A stretch of DNA of 6,246 nucleotides from an uncultured Clostridia bacterium (lineage in GTDB: Bacteria > Bacillota > Clostridia > Oscillospirales > Ruminococcaceae): assembly GCA_945867255.1 (NCBI GenBank), contig CAMBHV010000090.1, positions 1-6,246 on the forward strand. The letters are read 5' to 3'. A program made the translations under genes and the position numbers. This document shows, in pieces, positions 1-6,151 of this stretch (position 1 is its first letter; every line of letters begins with the position of its first letter). The notes under the pieces are model-generated. The model did no database searches. It was not told the DNA's origin and saw only the letters and a program-made list of their open reading frames with translations.

Positions 1-1646
1 CCTTGATTCAGGGCGTAACAATTACGGTGCTGATTTACGCAGCAGGTGTGCTGGCATCCTGGGGATACACACAGACCATGGTAAACATGGCCCAAAAGGT
101 GCTGTTTGATATTCGGCGGGACCTTTTTGCCCATATTCAGTCTTTGCCGTTGCGTTTTTTTGACACAAGACGCCATGGCGATATCATGAGCTATTTTACC
201 AACGATGTAGACACGGTTTCCGATGCATTGAATAACAGCTTTGCCATGGTGATACAAAGCTTTATCCAAATTGTGGGTACACTGACGCTTTTGTTTGTAC
301 TGAACTGGCAGCTTTCCATGCTGGTGGTGTTGGGGTATATTGCCATGTTCTGGTATATCCGATATAGCGGAAAAAAGAGCAAGGCATATTTTGCACACCA
401 GCAAAAAAACCTGGGTGAGTTGGACGGCTATGTGGAAGAGATGGTAAGTGGCCAAAAAGTGGTGAAGGTGTTCAATCATGAAGCGGAAAATGTACGCATG
501 TTCCAGCAGAAAAATGAAGCACTTCGAAAAGCGGGTACAGGAGCACAAAGCTACGCTGCCACTATGGTGCCTGCTGTAGTTACAATCTCGTACATCAACT
601 ATGCGCTGGTTGCAGTGCTGGGAGGTATCATGGCGTTGCGGGGCCAGACAGATATCGGAAGCCTTGCAAGCTATCTGATTTTTGTCAGGCAGGCGGCATT
701 GCCAATCAACCAGTTTACACAACAGAGTAATTTCCTCCTGGCGGCCCTTGCAGGTGCAGAGCGTGTGTTTCAGGCGATGGCCGAGCAGCCGGAAGCAGAT
801 GAGGGCGAGGTGCGCCTGGTGAATGTGCGCCAATGTGGCGACACGCTGGAGGAATGCGGTGAAAAAACGGGTGTTTGGGCATGGCGAAAACCAGAGGGAA
901 TGCTGGAGCCTCTGCGTGGCGAAGTGAGGCTGGAACATGTCAGCTTTGGCTATGAAGCAAAGCACACCATCCTGAAAGATATCAGCCTTTATGCACGTCC
1001 AGGCCAGAAGATTGCGTTTGTGGGTTCTACGGGTGCGGGCAAAACCACCATCACAAACCTGATCAACCGGTTTTATGATGTACAGCAGGGTGTCATAACC
1101 TATGACGGAATCGATATACGCGAGATAGAAAAGGATTCATTGCGCCGTAGCCTTGGCATGGTGCTGCAGGATACGCACCTGTTTACCGGGACGATTGCAG
1201 ATAATATTCGTTTTGGAAAGCTGGATGCGACTATGCAGGAGATTGAGCAGGCTGCGATAATCGCCAATGCAGACTCCTTCATTCGCCGCCTGCCGCAGGG
1301 GTACAACACGCGTATTACGGCCGACGGTGCCAACTTATCGCAGGGCCAGCGTCAACTGCTTGCCATTGCGCGCGCCGCTGTAGCGAACCCGCCTGTTCTG
1401 ATTTTGGATGAGGCTACCTCAAGCATCGATACTCGCACAGAAGCATTGATTGAAAAAGGAATGGACCGTTTGATGCAAGGCAGAACGGTATTTGTAATTG
1501 CACACAGGCTTTCCACTGTGCGCAATGCGGATGCAATTATTGTGCTGGAACACGGGCAAATTGTGGAGCGAGGCGGCCATGAGGAGCTTCTGGCCCAAAA
1601 AGGAGAGTATTATCAGTTATACCATGGCATGTTTGAGCTTTCCTGA
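1..1646 (+). CDS. ABC exporter half-transporter (membrane domain fused to ATPase), 5'-truncated by the window edge
   Basis: The reading frame is open from the left edge (first full codon at 3) to a TGA at 1644-1646, giving about 547 residues. Full-length members are about 600 or more, so the first helix or two lie outside the window. The TTG at position 3 is not a credible start. Residues 1-260 form a type-1 exporter membrane domain, with LPLRFFDTRRHGDIMSY typical of the first cytoplasmic helix. The ATPase domain begins near residue 307. Visible motifs are Walker A GSTGAGKTT at 341-349, Q-loop Gln389, signature LSQGQ at 445-449, Walker B VLILDE at 465-470 with catalytic Glu470 intact, and switch His501 in IAHRLST. 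All catalytic elements are canonical, so the protein should hydrolyse ATP. A linker of about 37 residues (270-306) with a TGxWAW motif joins the domains. In Clostridia such exporters often occur as adjacent heterodimer pairs, so the partner may lie just upstream (inference). The substrate cannot be told from sequence; multidrug or lipid export is a family guess. Confidence 0.95.
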   Translation, partial: LIQGVTITVLIYAAGVLASWGYTQTMVNMAQKVLFDIRRDLFAHIQSLPLRFFDTRRHGDIMSYFTNDVDTVSDALNNSFAMVIQSFIQIVGTLTLLFVLNWQLSMLVVLGYIAMFWYIRYSGKKSKAYFAHQQKNLGELDGYVEEMVSGQKVVKVFNHEAENVRMFQQKNEALRKAGTGAQSYAATMVPAVVTISYINYALVAVLGGIMALRGQTDIGSLASYLIFVRQAALPINQFTQQSNFLLAALAGAERVFQAMAEQPEADEGEVRLVNVRQCGDTLEECGEKTGVWAWRKPEGMLEPLRGEVRLEHVSFGYEAKHTILKDISLYARPGQKIAFVGSTGAGKTTITNLINRFYDVQQGVITYDGIDIREIEKDSLRRSLGMVLQDTHLFTGTIADNIRFGKLDATMQEIEQAAIIANADSFIRRLPQGYNTRITADGANLSQGQRQLLAIARAAVANPPVLILDEATSSIDTRTEALIEKGMDRLMQGRTVFVIAHRLSTVRNADAIIVLEHGQIVERGGHEELLAQKGEYYQLYHGMFELS

Positions 1647-1658
1647 GTTGTAAGTGCG

Positions 1659-1687
1659 TTGCACAGATGTGCTGGATATGGTAGGAT
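1659..1687 (+). promoter_or_regulatory. Candidate sigma-A promoter for the four-helix membrane protein gene
   Basis: A -35 box TTGCAC (1659-1664) and a -10 box TAGGAT (1682-1687) are separated by 17 bases, the optimal spacing. They lie just after the ABC transporter stop codon. Transcription would start near 1694 and leave a leader of about 90 bases. No hairpin terminator was found between the transporter and this site, so read-through from upstream is also possible. The -10 is only a 4/6 match. Confidence 0.45.
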
Positions 1688-1783
1688 GATATTACTCTGT
1701 GTGTCAGAAAACATTTTGCCGTTCGGGCGCGGAAGTGTGCGGAGCCGTTGTTTGTTTCAGAGCGGCCAGAAAGGAAGAAAAAT

Positions 1784-2359
1784 ATGGGCAAGGAGTTTCG
1801 GGAAGGCTTTCAAAGCTATGTGCGAAAAGAAATACCTGCCAACAACCGCAAAGGGCGACGTGTGGTATATGTGTATCAGGGCGAGATGCGCCATTTTGCC
1901 ATGCCGGCAAGCGAGTTTCGCACCATGAAGGTGCGCTTTCTTGCTTTAGCTGTAGTGTGGGCTGCAGCCCATGTGGGAACATTGTGCCTGCCGGTGCCCA
2001 GCAATGCCACGAACTTGGTAACACTACCGGCTCTGTTTGGATTGTTTGCCACCGGTTATGCCGTATATGGAGTTTTGAGCCTTCTGGCTTGCCGGCAGGA
2101 TGCACCGGCGTGGGAATACGATTCAATCAGCCGGGCCATGCATATCGGAACGATAGGGGCTATGAGCCTGATGGCGGTGACGCTGGCTTTTAACGTAGGA
2201 TATCAGCTAATGGTGATCCGCACATTTGTACCCCTGGAGCTGCTGGCGATGGGAGGATGTTTCATAAGCATTTTTATGGCGTATACCGTGCTGCGGCGCT
2301 GGAGAAGCCTGACGGTAACTACGTACCATACGAACGACAAAACTCCTCCTTCCACCTGA
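1784..2359 (+). CDS. Hypothetical four-helix integral membrane protein
   Basis: The gene encodes 191 residues that I do not recognise as a named family. The ATG at 1784 is chosen because AAGGAAG (1771-1777) sits at proper distance before it; the frame is open back to a TTG at 1748, but no ribosome site precedes that. The first 48 residues are hydrophilic and basic (RKEIPANNRKGRR), then four hydrophobic segments are predicted at about 49-69, 80-102, 121-144 and 148-170. The tail is short and charged or polar (RRWRSLTVTTYHTNDKTPPST). The segment RKGRRVVYVYQGEMRHFAMP before the first helix looks like a short cytoplasmic beta-rich stretch. There is no signal peptide, catalytic motif or metal site that I can name. 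It lies on the same strand as the ABC exporter, 137 bases downstream, and ends at a strong terminator. It could be an accessory membrane protein of that exporter or an independent gene; neither is shown by sequence. Confidence 0.8.
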   Translation: MGKEFREGFQSYVRKEIPANNRKGRRVVYVYQGEMRHFAMPASEFRTMKVRFLALAVVWAAAHVGTLCLPVPSNATNLVTLPALFGLFATGYAVYGVLSLLACRQDAPAWEYDSISRAMHIGTIGAMSLMAVTLAFNVGYQLMVIRTFVPLELLAMGGCFISIFMAYTVLRRWRSLTVTTYHTNDKTPPST

Positions 2360-2365
2360 GATATC

Positions 2366-2407
2366 AAAAAGGCTCCCGCTGTAAGACATACAGCGGGAGC
2401 CTTTTTT
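2366..2407. terminator. Bidirectional intrinsic terminator between convergent genes
   Basis: A perfect 13-bp GC-rich stem (2371-2383 with 2389-2401) closes a five-base loop (AGACA, 2384-2388). It is flanked by AAAAA at 2366-2370 and TTTTTT at 2402-2407. Read rightward it ends the four-helix protein gene, whose stop codon is six bases before the A-run. Read leftward it presents a U-run after brnQ, about 50 bases past that gene's stop. The symmetry makes it a textbook shared terminator for convergent genes. Confidence 0.95.
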
Positions 2408-2456
2408 GTGAACATGCCTGTGGGCATACAAAATGGATCTGCCATGTTTCCTTTGC

Positions 2457-3650
2457 TCAGAACATGGCGCGAATGCTGGCGATAAAAGCCAGGGTGGCCA
2501 CGATGCGATGGACCAGTGGCTTTTGCGCCCATGAAAAGGGGAGAAGGTTGATCACAATGATAGCGATTGCAACGGGATACAACAGAGTGAGGATAGGCAC
2601 AGAAATTTTCAAAATAAAACCAAGCCCCAGAATGGACACCAGAAAGCTGACAACGGCAAACACCTGCAGCCAGCGAACAAAACTGAGCCGTGGAAATTTT
2701 TCATGAAAAAAGGCGGCGCAGCTGGATAAAAGGCCTGTGCACACGTTAAAACAGGCAACAAAGAAAATGGCAGCAAGCAGCAAGGCGCCCGCGGGCCCGA
2801 AAAACTGCAGGCAAAGCCCGGAAAGAACGGCAGTGCCGTCTGCTGCCTGTGTCAGCAGGGCCCTGGCATGCACGCCAAGCCAGGCGAGTGCACCGTATAC
2901 AACCAGCAGGAAAGAGCCGGCAATGACGCCGGCCTTCATGATGGAGCGGGATACGGCATTTGGGTCCGTCACGCCACAGGCCTGTACATTCATTGCAATT
3001 ACGATACCGAATACGATAGCCGCCAGCGTATCCATGGTATTATAGCCCTGGACAAACCCTTCCAACAGAGCATTTTGTGCATATACGGGTTGCGGTGCGG
3101 CCGGGGTTGTCCGCAAATAAAATAGCCCGCCTATAAACATTACACCAATCATTATAAGCAGGATGGGTGTCATCCATTTGCCAAGAATATCTTTAAAGCG
3201 TGCGGGCCGTTTGGCCAGATGATAAGCATCTGTAAAGAACACAAGAGAAAATGCCGCGCGCAGCACCCATGCTATGGGAATGCCTGCAAGGGTAGTTTCA
3301 TTCAGATGCATAGTCAGGAATGAAAACATGGAATAAGAAGTACTGGCTGTGCGTGGAATTGCAAGCATGGGGCCAATACACAGATAAACCAGAATGGTGA
3401 AGGCTGTGGCAAAACGAGGATGGATTTTTTCGCACAACTTATCCGTTCCTCCTGCTTTGGCCACTGCCACTACTCCCAGAACAGGAAAACACACAGCAGT
3501 CAGTGCCATACCCAAAAATGCCGGCAGCCCGGAAGAACCGGCCTGATACCCCACAAAGGGTGGAAAAATCAGGTTTCCGGCGCCAAAAAACATGGAAAAC
3601 AGTGTAACACCTACAAGAAACAGCTCTTTCCCGCGAAGCTGTTGTTTCAT
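2457..3650 (-). CDS. brnQ: Branched-chain amino acid:cation symporter, BrnQ (LIVCS family)
   Basis: This 397-residue, highly hydrophobic protein belongs to the LIVCS family of carriers, which import leucine, isoleucine and valine with Na+ or H+ across the cytoplasmic membrane. The hallmark is the N-terminal FSMFFGAGNLIFPP at residues 18-31, in the first helix, with the glycine-rich unwound stretch typical of the family. About a dozen hydrophobic segments follow to the C-terminus, which ends shortly after the last helix. Members I know are usually about 430-450 residues, so this one is slightly short, mainly in loops and tail; no frame break is visible. The ATG at 3650 is supported by a purine-rich AAAGGGGG (3666-3659 on the minus strand) eight bases upstream. 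The gene is convergent with the four-helix protein gene and lies downstream of the rhodanese gene on the same strand with a 156-base gap containing a candidate promoter. Specificity among branched-chain amino acids cannot be read from sequence. Confidence 0.95.
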   Translation of the reverse strand: MKQQLRGKELFLVGVTLFSMFFGAGNLIFPPFVGYQAGSSGLPAFLGMALTAVCFPVLGVVAVAKAGGTDKLCEKIHPRFATAFTILVYLCIGPMLAIPRTASTSYSMFSFLTMHLNETTLAGIPIAWVLRAAFSLVFFTDAYHLAKRPARFKDILGKWMTPILLIMIGVMFIGGLFYLRTTPAAPQPVYAQNALLEGFVQGYNTMDTLAAIVFGIVIAMNVQACGVTDPNAVSRSIMKAGVIAGSFLLVVYGALAWLGVHARALLTQAADGTAVLSGLCLQFFGPAGALLLAAIFFVACFNVCTGLLSSCAAFFHEKFPRLSFVRWLQVFAVVSFLVSILGLGFILKISVPILTLLYPVAIAIIVINLLPFSWAQKPLVHRIVATLAFIASIRAMF

Positions 3651-3687
3651 GATGCAGGCCCCCTTTCACAAATGAATCATAAAACGT

Positions 3688-3717
3688 ATCCTATCACAGT
3701 CTTTACAATGTTTTCAA
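3688..3717 (-). promoter_or_regulatory. Candidate sigma-A promoter of brnQ
   Basis: On the minus strand a -35 box TTGAAA (3717-3712) is followed after 18 bases by TAGGAT (3693-3688) as the -10 box. Transcription would begin near 3681, giving a leader of about 30 bases before the brnQ ATG. An inverted repeat TTTTC-AA-GAAAA (3711-3722) overlaps the -35 box and could be a regulator site. The -10 is imperfect (4/6), so the call is tentative. Confidence 0.45.
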
Positions 3718-3806
3718 GAAAAATCAGGAGCCTCTGGCAGGAAGACGAGCTGCTTTTTCGAAAACAACAAGCGGTGTCGTTTGGCAGGCTGGCCTGGTAG
3801 TATGGG

Positions 3807-4103
3807 TCAAGTTGTGGAAAGCGGCCCTTTATAGGAAAGAATGCCGCCGATATCCACAACAGTTGCACCGCGCTGCTTTAAAATATGATATGCAGTGCGG
3901 CTGCGCACACCGCTGCGGCAATATACGAAAAGAGGCCCTTGAGGAAGGGCGGCGTGCTCCAGTGTATCTAAAGGAATGTTGATGCTTTCCGGAATATGCC
4001 CACTTTGGAATTCTTCCGGAGTGCGCACGTCCAGCAGAAAAGCGCCGGGCGTTTCGTGAAAGCGGGCTACACCTGCCTGAATGTCTTTGCTAAAAAAGTT
4101 CAT
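3807..4103 (-). CDS. Single-domain rhodanese-like sulfurtransferase
   Basis: The 98-residue protein is one rhodanese domain with nothing else attached. Landmarks are LLDVRTPEEF at 23-32, GHIPESINIP at 35-44, and the active-site loop YCRSGVRS at 61-68. Cys62 is the residue that carries the persulfide in this family and is present, so the protein should be catalytically competent in moving sulfane sulfur between small thiols or protein partners in the cytoplasm. The C-terminal GGILSYKGPL matches the last conserved rhodanese element. A GTG three codons upstream (4112) is in frame, but it lies inside the ribosome binding site, so the ATG at 4103 is the start. The gene is divergent from the NifX-like gene and upstream of brnQ on the same strand. 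The sulfur donor and acceptor are unknown; sequence alone does not tie it to either neighbour. Confidence 0.93.
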   Translation of the reverse strand: MNFFSKDIQAGVARFHETPGAFLLDVRTPEEFQSGHIPESINIPLDTLEHAALPQGPLFVYCRSGVRSRTAYHILKQRGATVVDIGGILSYKGPLSTT

Positions 4104-4106
4104 GGC

Positions 4107-4115
4107 GATCACCTC
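4107..4115 (-). promoter_or_regulatory. Ribosome binding site that fixes the rhodanese start
   Basis: Read on the minus strand, GAGGTGATC (4115-4107) is an exact stretch of the extended Shine-Dalgarno complement to the 16S rRNA 3' end. It places the ATG at 4103 at correct spacing and contains the alternative in-frame GTG (4112-4110), which therefore cannot be the start. Confidence 0.8.
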
Positions 4116-4276
4116 TGTAAGATATAAGCAGAGCTTAAGCAGCCTGCGATGGCTTTAGCTCCCTTTTATAACGAATGGATATATTTGTGATTTTGCCGCC
4201 CGGTGTGCAACAGAATCGAAGCTCCCCTGTTTGTGGAACCAAAGAGAAAAAGGAGCAGAACTGAAAAAGTCGGCCA
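4113..4276. other. Divergent intergenic segment without a recognised gene
   Basis: This stretch separates the rhodanese and NifX-like genes. I see no gene with a supporting ribosome site. On the minus strand it is open in two frames for tens of codons, but neither translation looks like a protein. The minus strand carries an imperfect hairpin: GAGCT and AGCC arms (about 4162-4152) can pair with GGCT and AGCTC arms (about 4145-4131). A clear leftward promoter for the rhodanese gene was not found; TTGCAC (4210-4205) is the best -35 but lacks a good -10 partner. A dispersed noncoding repeat or structured leader is possible but unproven. Confidence 0.4.
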
Positions 4277-4305
4277 TTGCCAGAAAGAAAAAATAGGCGT
4301 ATGAT
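4277..4305 (+). promoter_or_regulatory. Sigma-A promoter of the NifX-like gene
   Basis: A -35 box TTGCCA (4277-4282) and a -10 box TATGAT (4300-4305) are separated by exactly 17 bases, with an A-rich spacer. The predicted start is near 4312, leaving a leader of about 44 bases with the ribosome site AAAGGAAGAG at 4342-4351. This is the best promoter in the window. A small palindrome, TGCGT-AAA-ACGCA (4320-4332), lies about eight bases after the predicted start, where a repressor could bind. Confidence 0.7.
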
Positions 4306-4355
4306 AAATAAAATGTCCATGCGTAAAACGCAGAAAAACGGAAAGGAAGAGAAAA

Positions 4356-4766
4356 ATGAAAGTTGCTGTTACCTATGAGGATGGAATGGTATTTCAGCAT
4401 TTTGGCCATTCACAGGCATTTAAAGTATACGACATAGTGGACGGGAAAGTAAAGGCCGCAGCGGTGGTCCCTACGGCTGGCAGCGGCCACGGTGCGCTGG
4501 CTGGGTTCCTTGCTGCGCAGGGAGTGGACACGCTGATTTGCGGCGGCATTGGCATGGGGGCTCGTCAGGCGCTGGCTCAGGCGGGCATCCGCCTTTTCCC
4601 AGGTGTGCAAGGAGATGCGGACCATGCAGTACAAGCGCTTGTAGAAAGTACATTGATATACGACCCAAACACCGTTTGTGAACATCACCACGACCACGGG
4701 CAGGGGCATACATGTGGCCATGGTGAAAGTGGAACAGGTTGCCGCCACGGAGAGTGTGGCAAATGA
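4356..4766 (+). CDS. NifX/NifB-type (iron-molybdenum cofactor biosynthesis domain) protein with His/Cys-rich tail
   Basis: The 136-residue protein starts MKVAVTYEDGMVFQHFGHSQ, the typical opening of the dinitrogenase iron-molybdenum cofactor biosynthesis domain shared by NifX, NafY and the C-terminal part of NifB. GSGHGALAGFL (42-52) and DTLICGGIGMGAR (58-70) are the other core motifs. In nitrogen fixers such domains bind FeMo-cofactor precursors; the many stand-alone copies in non-fixing anaerobes have no settled role. The domain ends near residue 103, and the last 30 residues form a tail with seven His and four Cys (from C108 to C134), suggesting metal binding. The ATG at 4356 has AAAGGAAGAG just upstream and a strong promoter before that. 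No nif genes are present, so nitrogen fixation is not implied. It runs in the same direction as the decarboxylase beta gene 75 bases downstream, with no clear terminator between, so cotranscription is plausible. Confidence 0.92.
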   Translation: MKVAVTYEDGMVFQHFGHSQAFKVYDIVDGKVKAAAVVPTAGSGHGALAGFLAAQGVDTLICGGIGMGARQALAQAGIRLFPGVQGDADHAVQALVESTLIYDPNTVCEHHHDHGQGHTCGHGESGTGCRHGECGK

Positions 4767-4841
4767 GCTGCGGCGGAAAGAATATGGAATGACACGAACG
4801 ACATAACTGTTTTCAGCTATTGTCAACAGGGAGGAAAACGC

Positions 4842-6011
4842 ATGTTTGCGGATTTTGTGGATGCGCTTTTGGGCGCAGTGCTTGCCATGAGCGGGTTGGA
4901 TATTGCCAAAATGCTGGTGATGTGGGCGATTGGCGGTGTTTTGATCTATCTTGCCGTTAAAAAGGATATGGAGCCAAGTTTGCTTCTGCCTATGGGGTTT
5001 GGAGCTATTCTGGTAAACCTGCCCTTCTCGGGCGCAGTAGACCAGTTGTATGAAACAGGTTTGGAAGAAGGCGCTATTGACGTACTGTTCCGGGCGGGTA
5101 TTGCAAATGAGCTGTTTCCACTGCTTTTGTTTATAGGCATTGGCGCCATGATTGATTTTGGCCCTCTATTGTCAAACCCCAAGCTTTTGTTGTTTGGAGC
5201 AGCGGCCCAGTTCGGTATTTTTGTGACACTAACACTGGCCTGCGTGGTGAACCTGATTTTTCCCGGCATGTTCAGCCTGCAGGATGCCGCGTGTGTAGGT
5301 ATCATTGGTGCGGCAGACGGCCCTACGGCCATTTTCCTTTCCAACTATTTCGGCACCAAATATCTGGGTGCTATTGTAGTGGCGGCATATAGCTATATGG
5401 CTCTTGTGCCCATTATTCAGCCACCGGTCATTCGTGCAATTACCACAAAAAAAGAACGCATGATCCGCATGCCTTACGAAGCAAAAGAAATCAGCCATAC
5501 CGTGCGTATTTTGTTCCCAATTGTGGTAACGGTGATCGCCGGCCTTGTGGCTCCGCGCAGTGTGGCTCTGGTGGGCTTTTTGATGTTCGGTAACCTGCTG
5601 CGTGAGTGCGGTGTGTTGAACAGCCTGTCTGAAACGGCGCAGAATGTTCTGGCAAACCTGATCACCATTTTCCTTGGAATTACGATTGCCACCAAGATGC
5701 AGGCGGATCAGTTCCTTACCACTGGCACGTTGCTGATTATTGCACTGGGCCTTTTTGCTTTTGTATTTGATACTGTGGGCGGCGTGATGTTTGCAAAGTT
5801 CATCAACCTGTTTGCAAAAAAGAAGATCAACCCCATGATTGGGGCCTGCGGTATTTCGGCATTTCCCATGTCCAGCCGTGTGATCCATAAAATGGGCCTG
5901 AAAGAAGACCCGCAGAATTTTCTTCTGATGCATGCGGCAGGCGTGAATGTGGGTGGCCAGATTGCCAGTGTGATTGCGGGCGGCCTGATTTTGAATCTGA
6001 TTGCGCGCTGA
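4842..6011 (+). CDS. Na+-translocating decarboxylase beta subunit (OadB/GcdB/MmdB family)
   Basis: The 389-residue membrane protein belongs to the beta subunits of biotin-dependent sodium-pumping decarboxylases, which release CO2 from carboxybiotin and use the energy to export Na+. Supporting motifs are DGPTAIFLSNYFGTKYLGA (159-177), the downstream YSYMALVPIIQPP (183-195), and the C-terminal NPMIGACGISAFPMSSRV (330-347). By alignment in my head to the studied Klebsiella OadB, Asp159, Tyr185, Asn330, Gly334 and Ser339 correspond to the known functional residues Asp203, Tyr229, Asn373, Gly377 and Ser382, so the Na+ and proton path looks intact. Length is close to GcdB-type members (about 375) and shorter than enterobacterial OadB (about 430). 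The ATG at 4842 has AGGGAGGAAAA directly upstream. The gene is followed 16 bases later by a tiny gamma-like gene and then a terminator; no alpha or biotin carrier gene is nearby. Whether the substrate is oxaloacetate, methylmalonyl-CoA or glutaconyl-CoA cannot be decided from this subunit. Confidence 0.95.
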   Translation: MFADFVDALLGAVLAMSGLDIAKMLVMWAIGGVLIYLAVKKDMEPSLLLPMGFGAILVNLPFSGAVDQLYETGLEEGAIDVLFRAGIANELFPLLLFIGIGAMIDFGPLLSNPKLLLFGAAAQFGIFVTLTLACVVNLIFPGMFSLQDAACVGIIGAADGPTAIFLSNYFGTKYLGAIVVAAYSYMALVPIIQPPVIRAITTKKERMIRMPYEAKEISHTVRILFPIVVTVIAGLVAPRSVALVGFLMFGNLLRECGVLNSLSETAQNVLANLITIFLGITIATKMQADQFLTTGTLLIIALGLFAFVFDTVGGVMFAKFINLFAKKKINPMIGACGISAFPMSSRVIHKMGLKEDPQNFLLMHAAGVNVGGQIASVIAGGLILNLIAR

Positions 6012-6027
6012 AAGGAAGGAGCTCTGT

Positions 6028-6144
6028 ATGGAACAACTGTTGCAGTCGTTGAATGTGATGCTGCTTGGTATGTGTGGCATCTTTATCGTAATGGGTGTGC
6101 TCAGCTTTGCGCTTGCGATGCTGAACCGTGTCTTTAAACAGTAA
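6028..6144 (+). CDS. OadG-like small transporter subunit (minimal gamma subunit), 38 residues
   Basis: A short gene encodes a 38-residue protein beginning MEQLLQSLNVMLLGMCGIFIV and ending MLNRVFKQ, with a TAA at 6142-6144. It has one hydrophobic helix at about residues 8-31 and a basic end, with LxVMLLGMxxIFxVMGVL resembling the N-terminal membrane anchor of decarboxylase gamma (OadG) subunits. Usual gamma subunits are about 80 residues or more and carry a cytoplasmic C-terminal domain that contacts the alpha subunit; that part is absent here. A strong ribosome site AAGGAAGGAG (6012-6021) lies six bases before the ATG, which itself is 16 bases after the beta subunit stop, so translation is well supported. 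It likely stabilises or assembles with the beta subunit in the membrane (inference from the family and position). The similarity is short, so another single-helix partner role is possible. Confidence 0.8.
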   Translation: MEQLLQSLNVMLLGMCGIFIVMGVLSFALAMLNRVFKQ

Positions 6145-6151
6145 GGCTGAG

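Noticed and set aside
3762..3782. Hairpin AAACAACA / TGTCGTTT with a five-base loop after the rhodanese gene, a possible terminator on the minus strand
   Set aside because: The stem is A/T-rich with one G-U pair, and it is followed by TCGAAAAAGC rather than a U-run, so it does not qualify as an intrinsic terminator.
4205..4225. Minus-strand GGGGAGCTTCGATTCTG resembling a tRNA T-arm
   Set aside because: The flanking bases do not form a five-base-pair stem around the TTCGATT loop, and no acceptor, D or anticodon arm is present.
4135..4409. Two overlapping minus-strand open frames of 61 and 84 codons
   Set aside because: They have no ribosome site and no protein-like composition, and the longer one overlaps the start and promoter of the well supported NifX-like gene.
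4738..4763. TTGCC...GGCAA inverted repeat at the end of the NifX-like gene as a terminator
   Set aside because: It lies inside coding sequence, its stem is interrupted, and no T-run follows.
4356..4766. Nitrogen fixation locus
   Set aside because: Only the stand-alone NifX-type domain is present, which is common in non-fixing anaerobes; no nifHDK, nifB radical SAM domain or nifEN is seen.
4842..6144. Complete oxaloacetate decarboxylase operon
   Set aside because: Only the beta and a gamma-like subunit are present; no carboxyltransferase or biotin carrier is encoded in the window.
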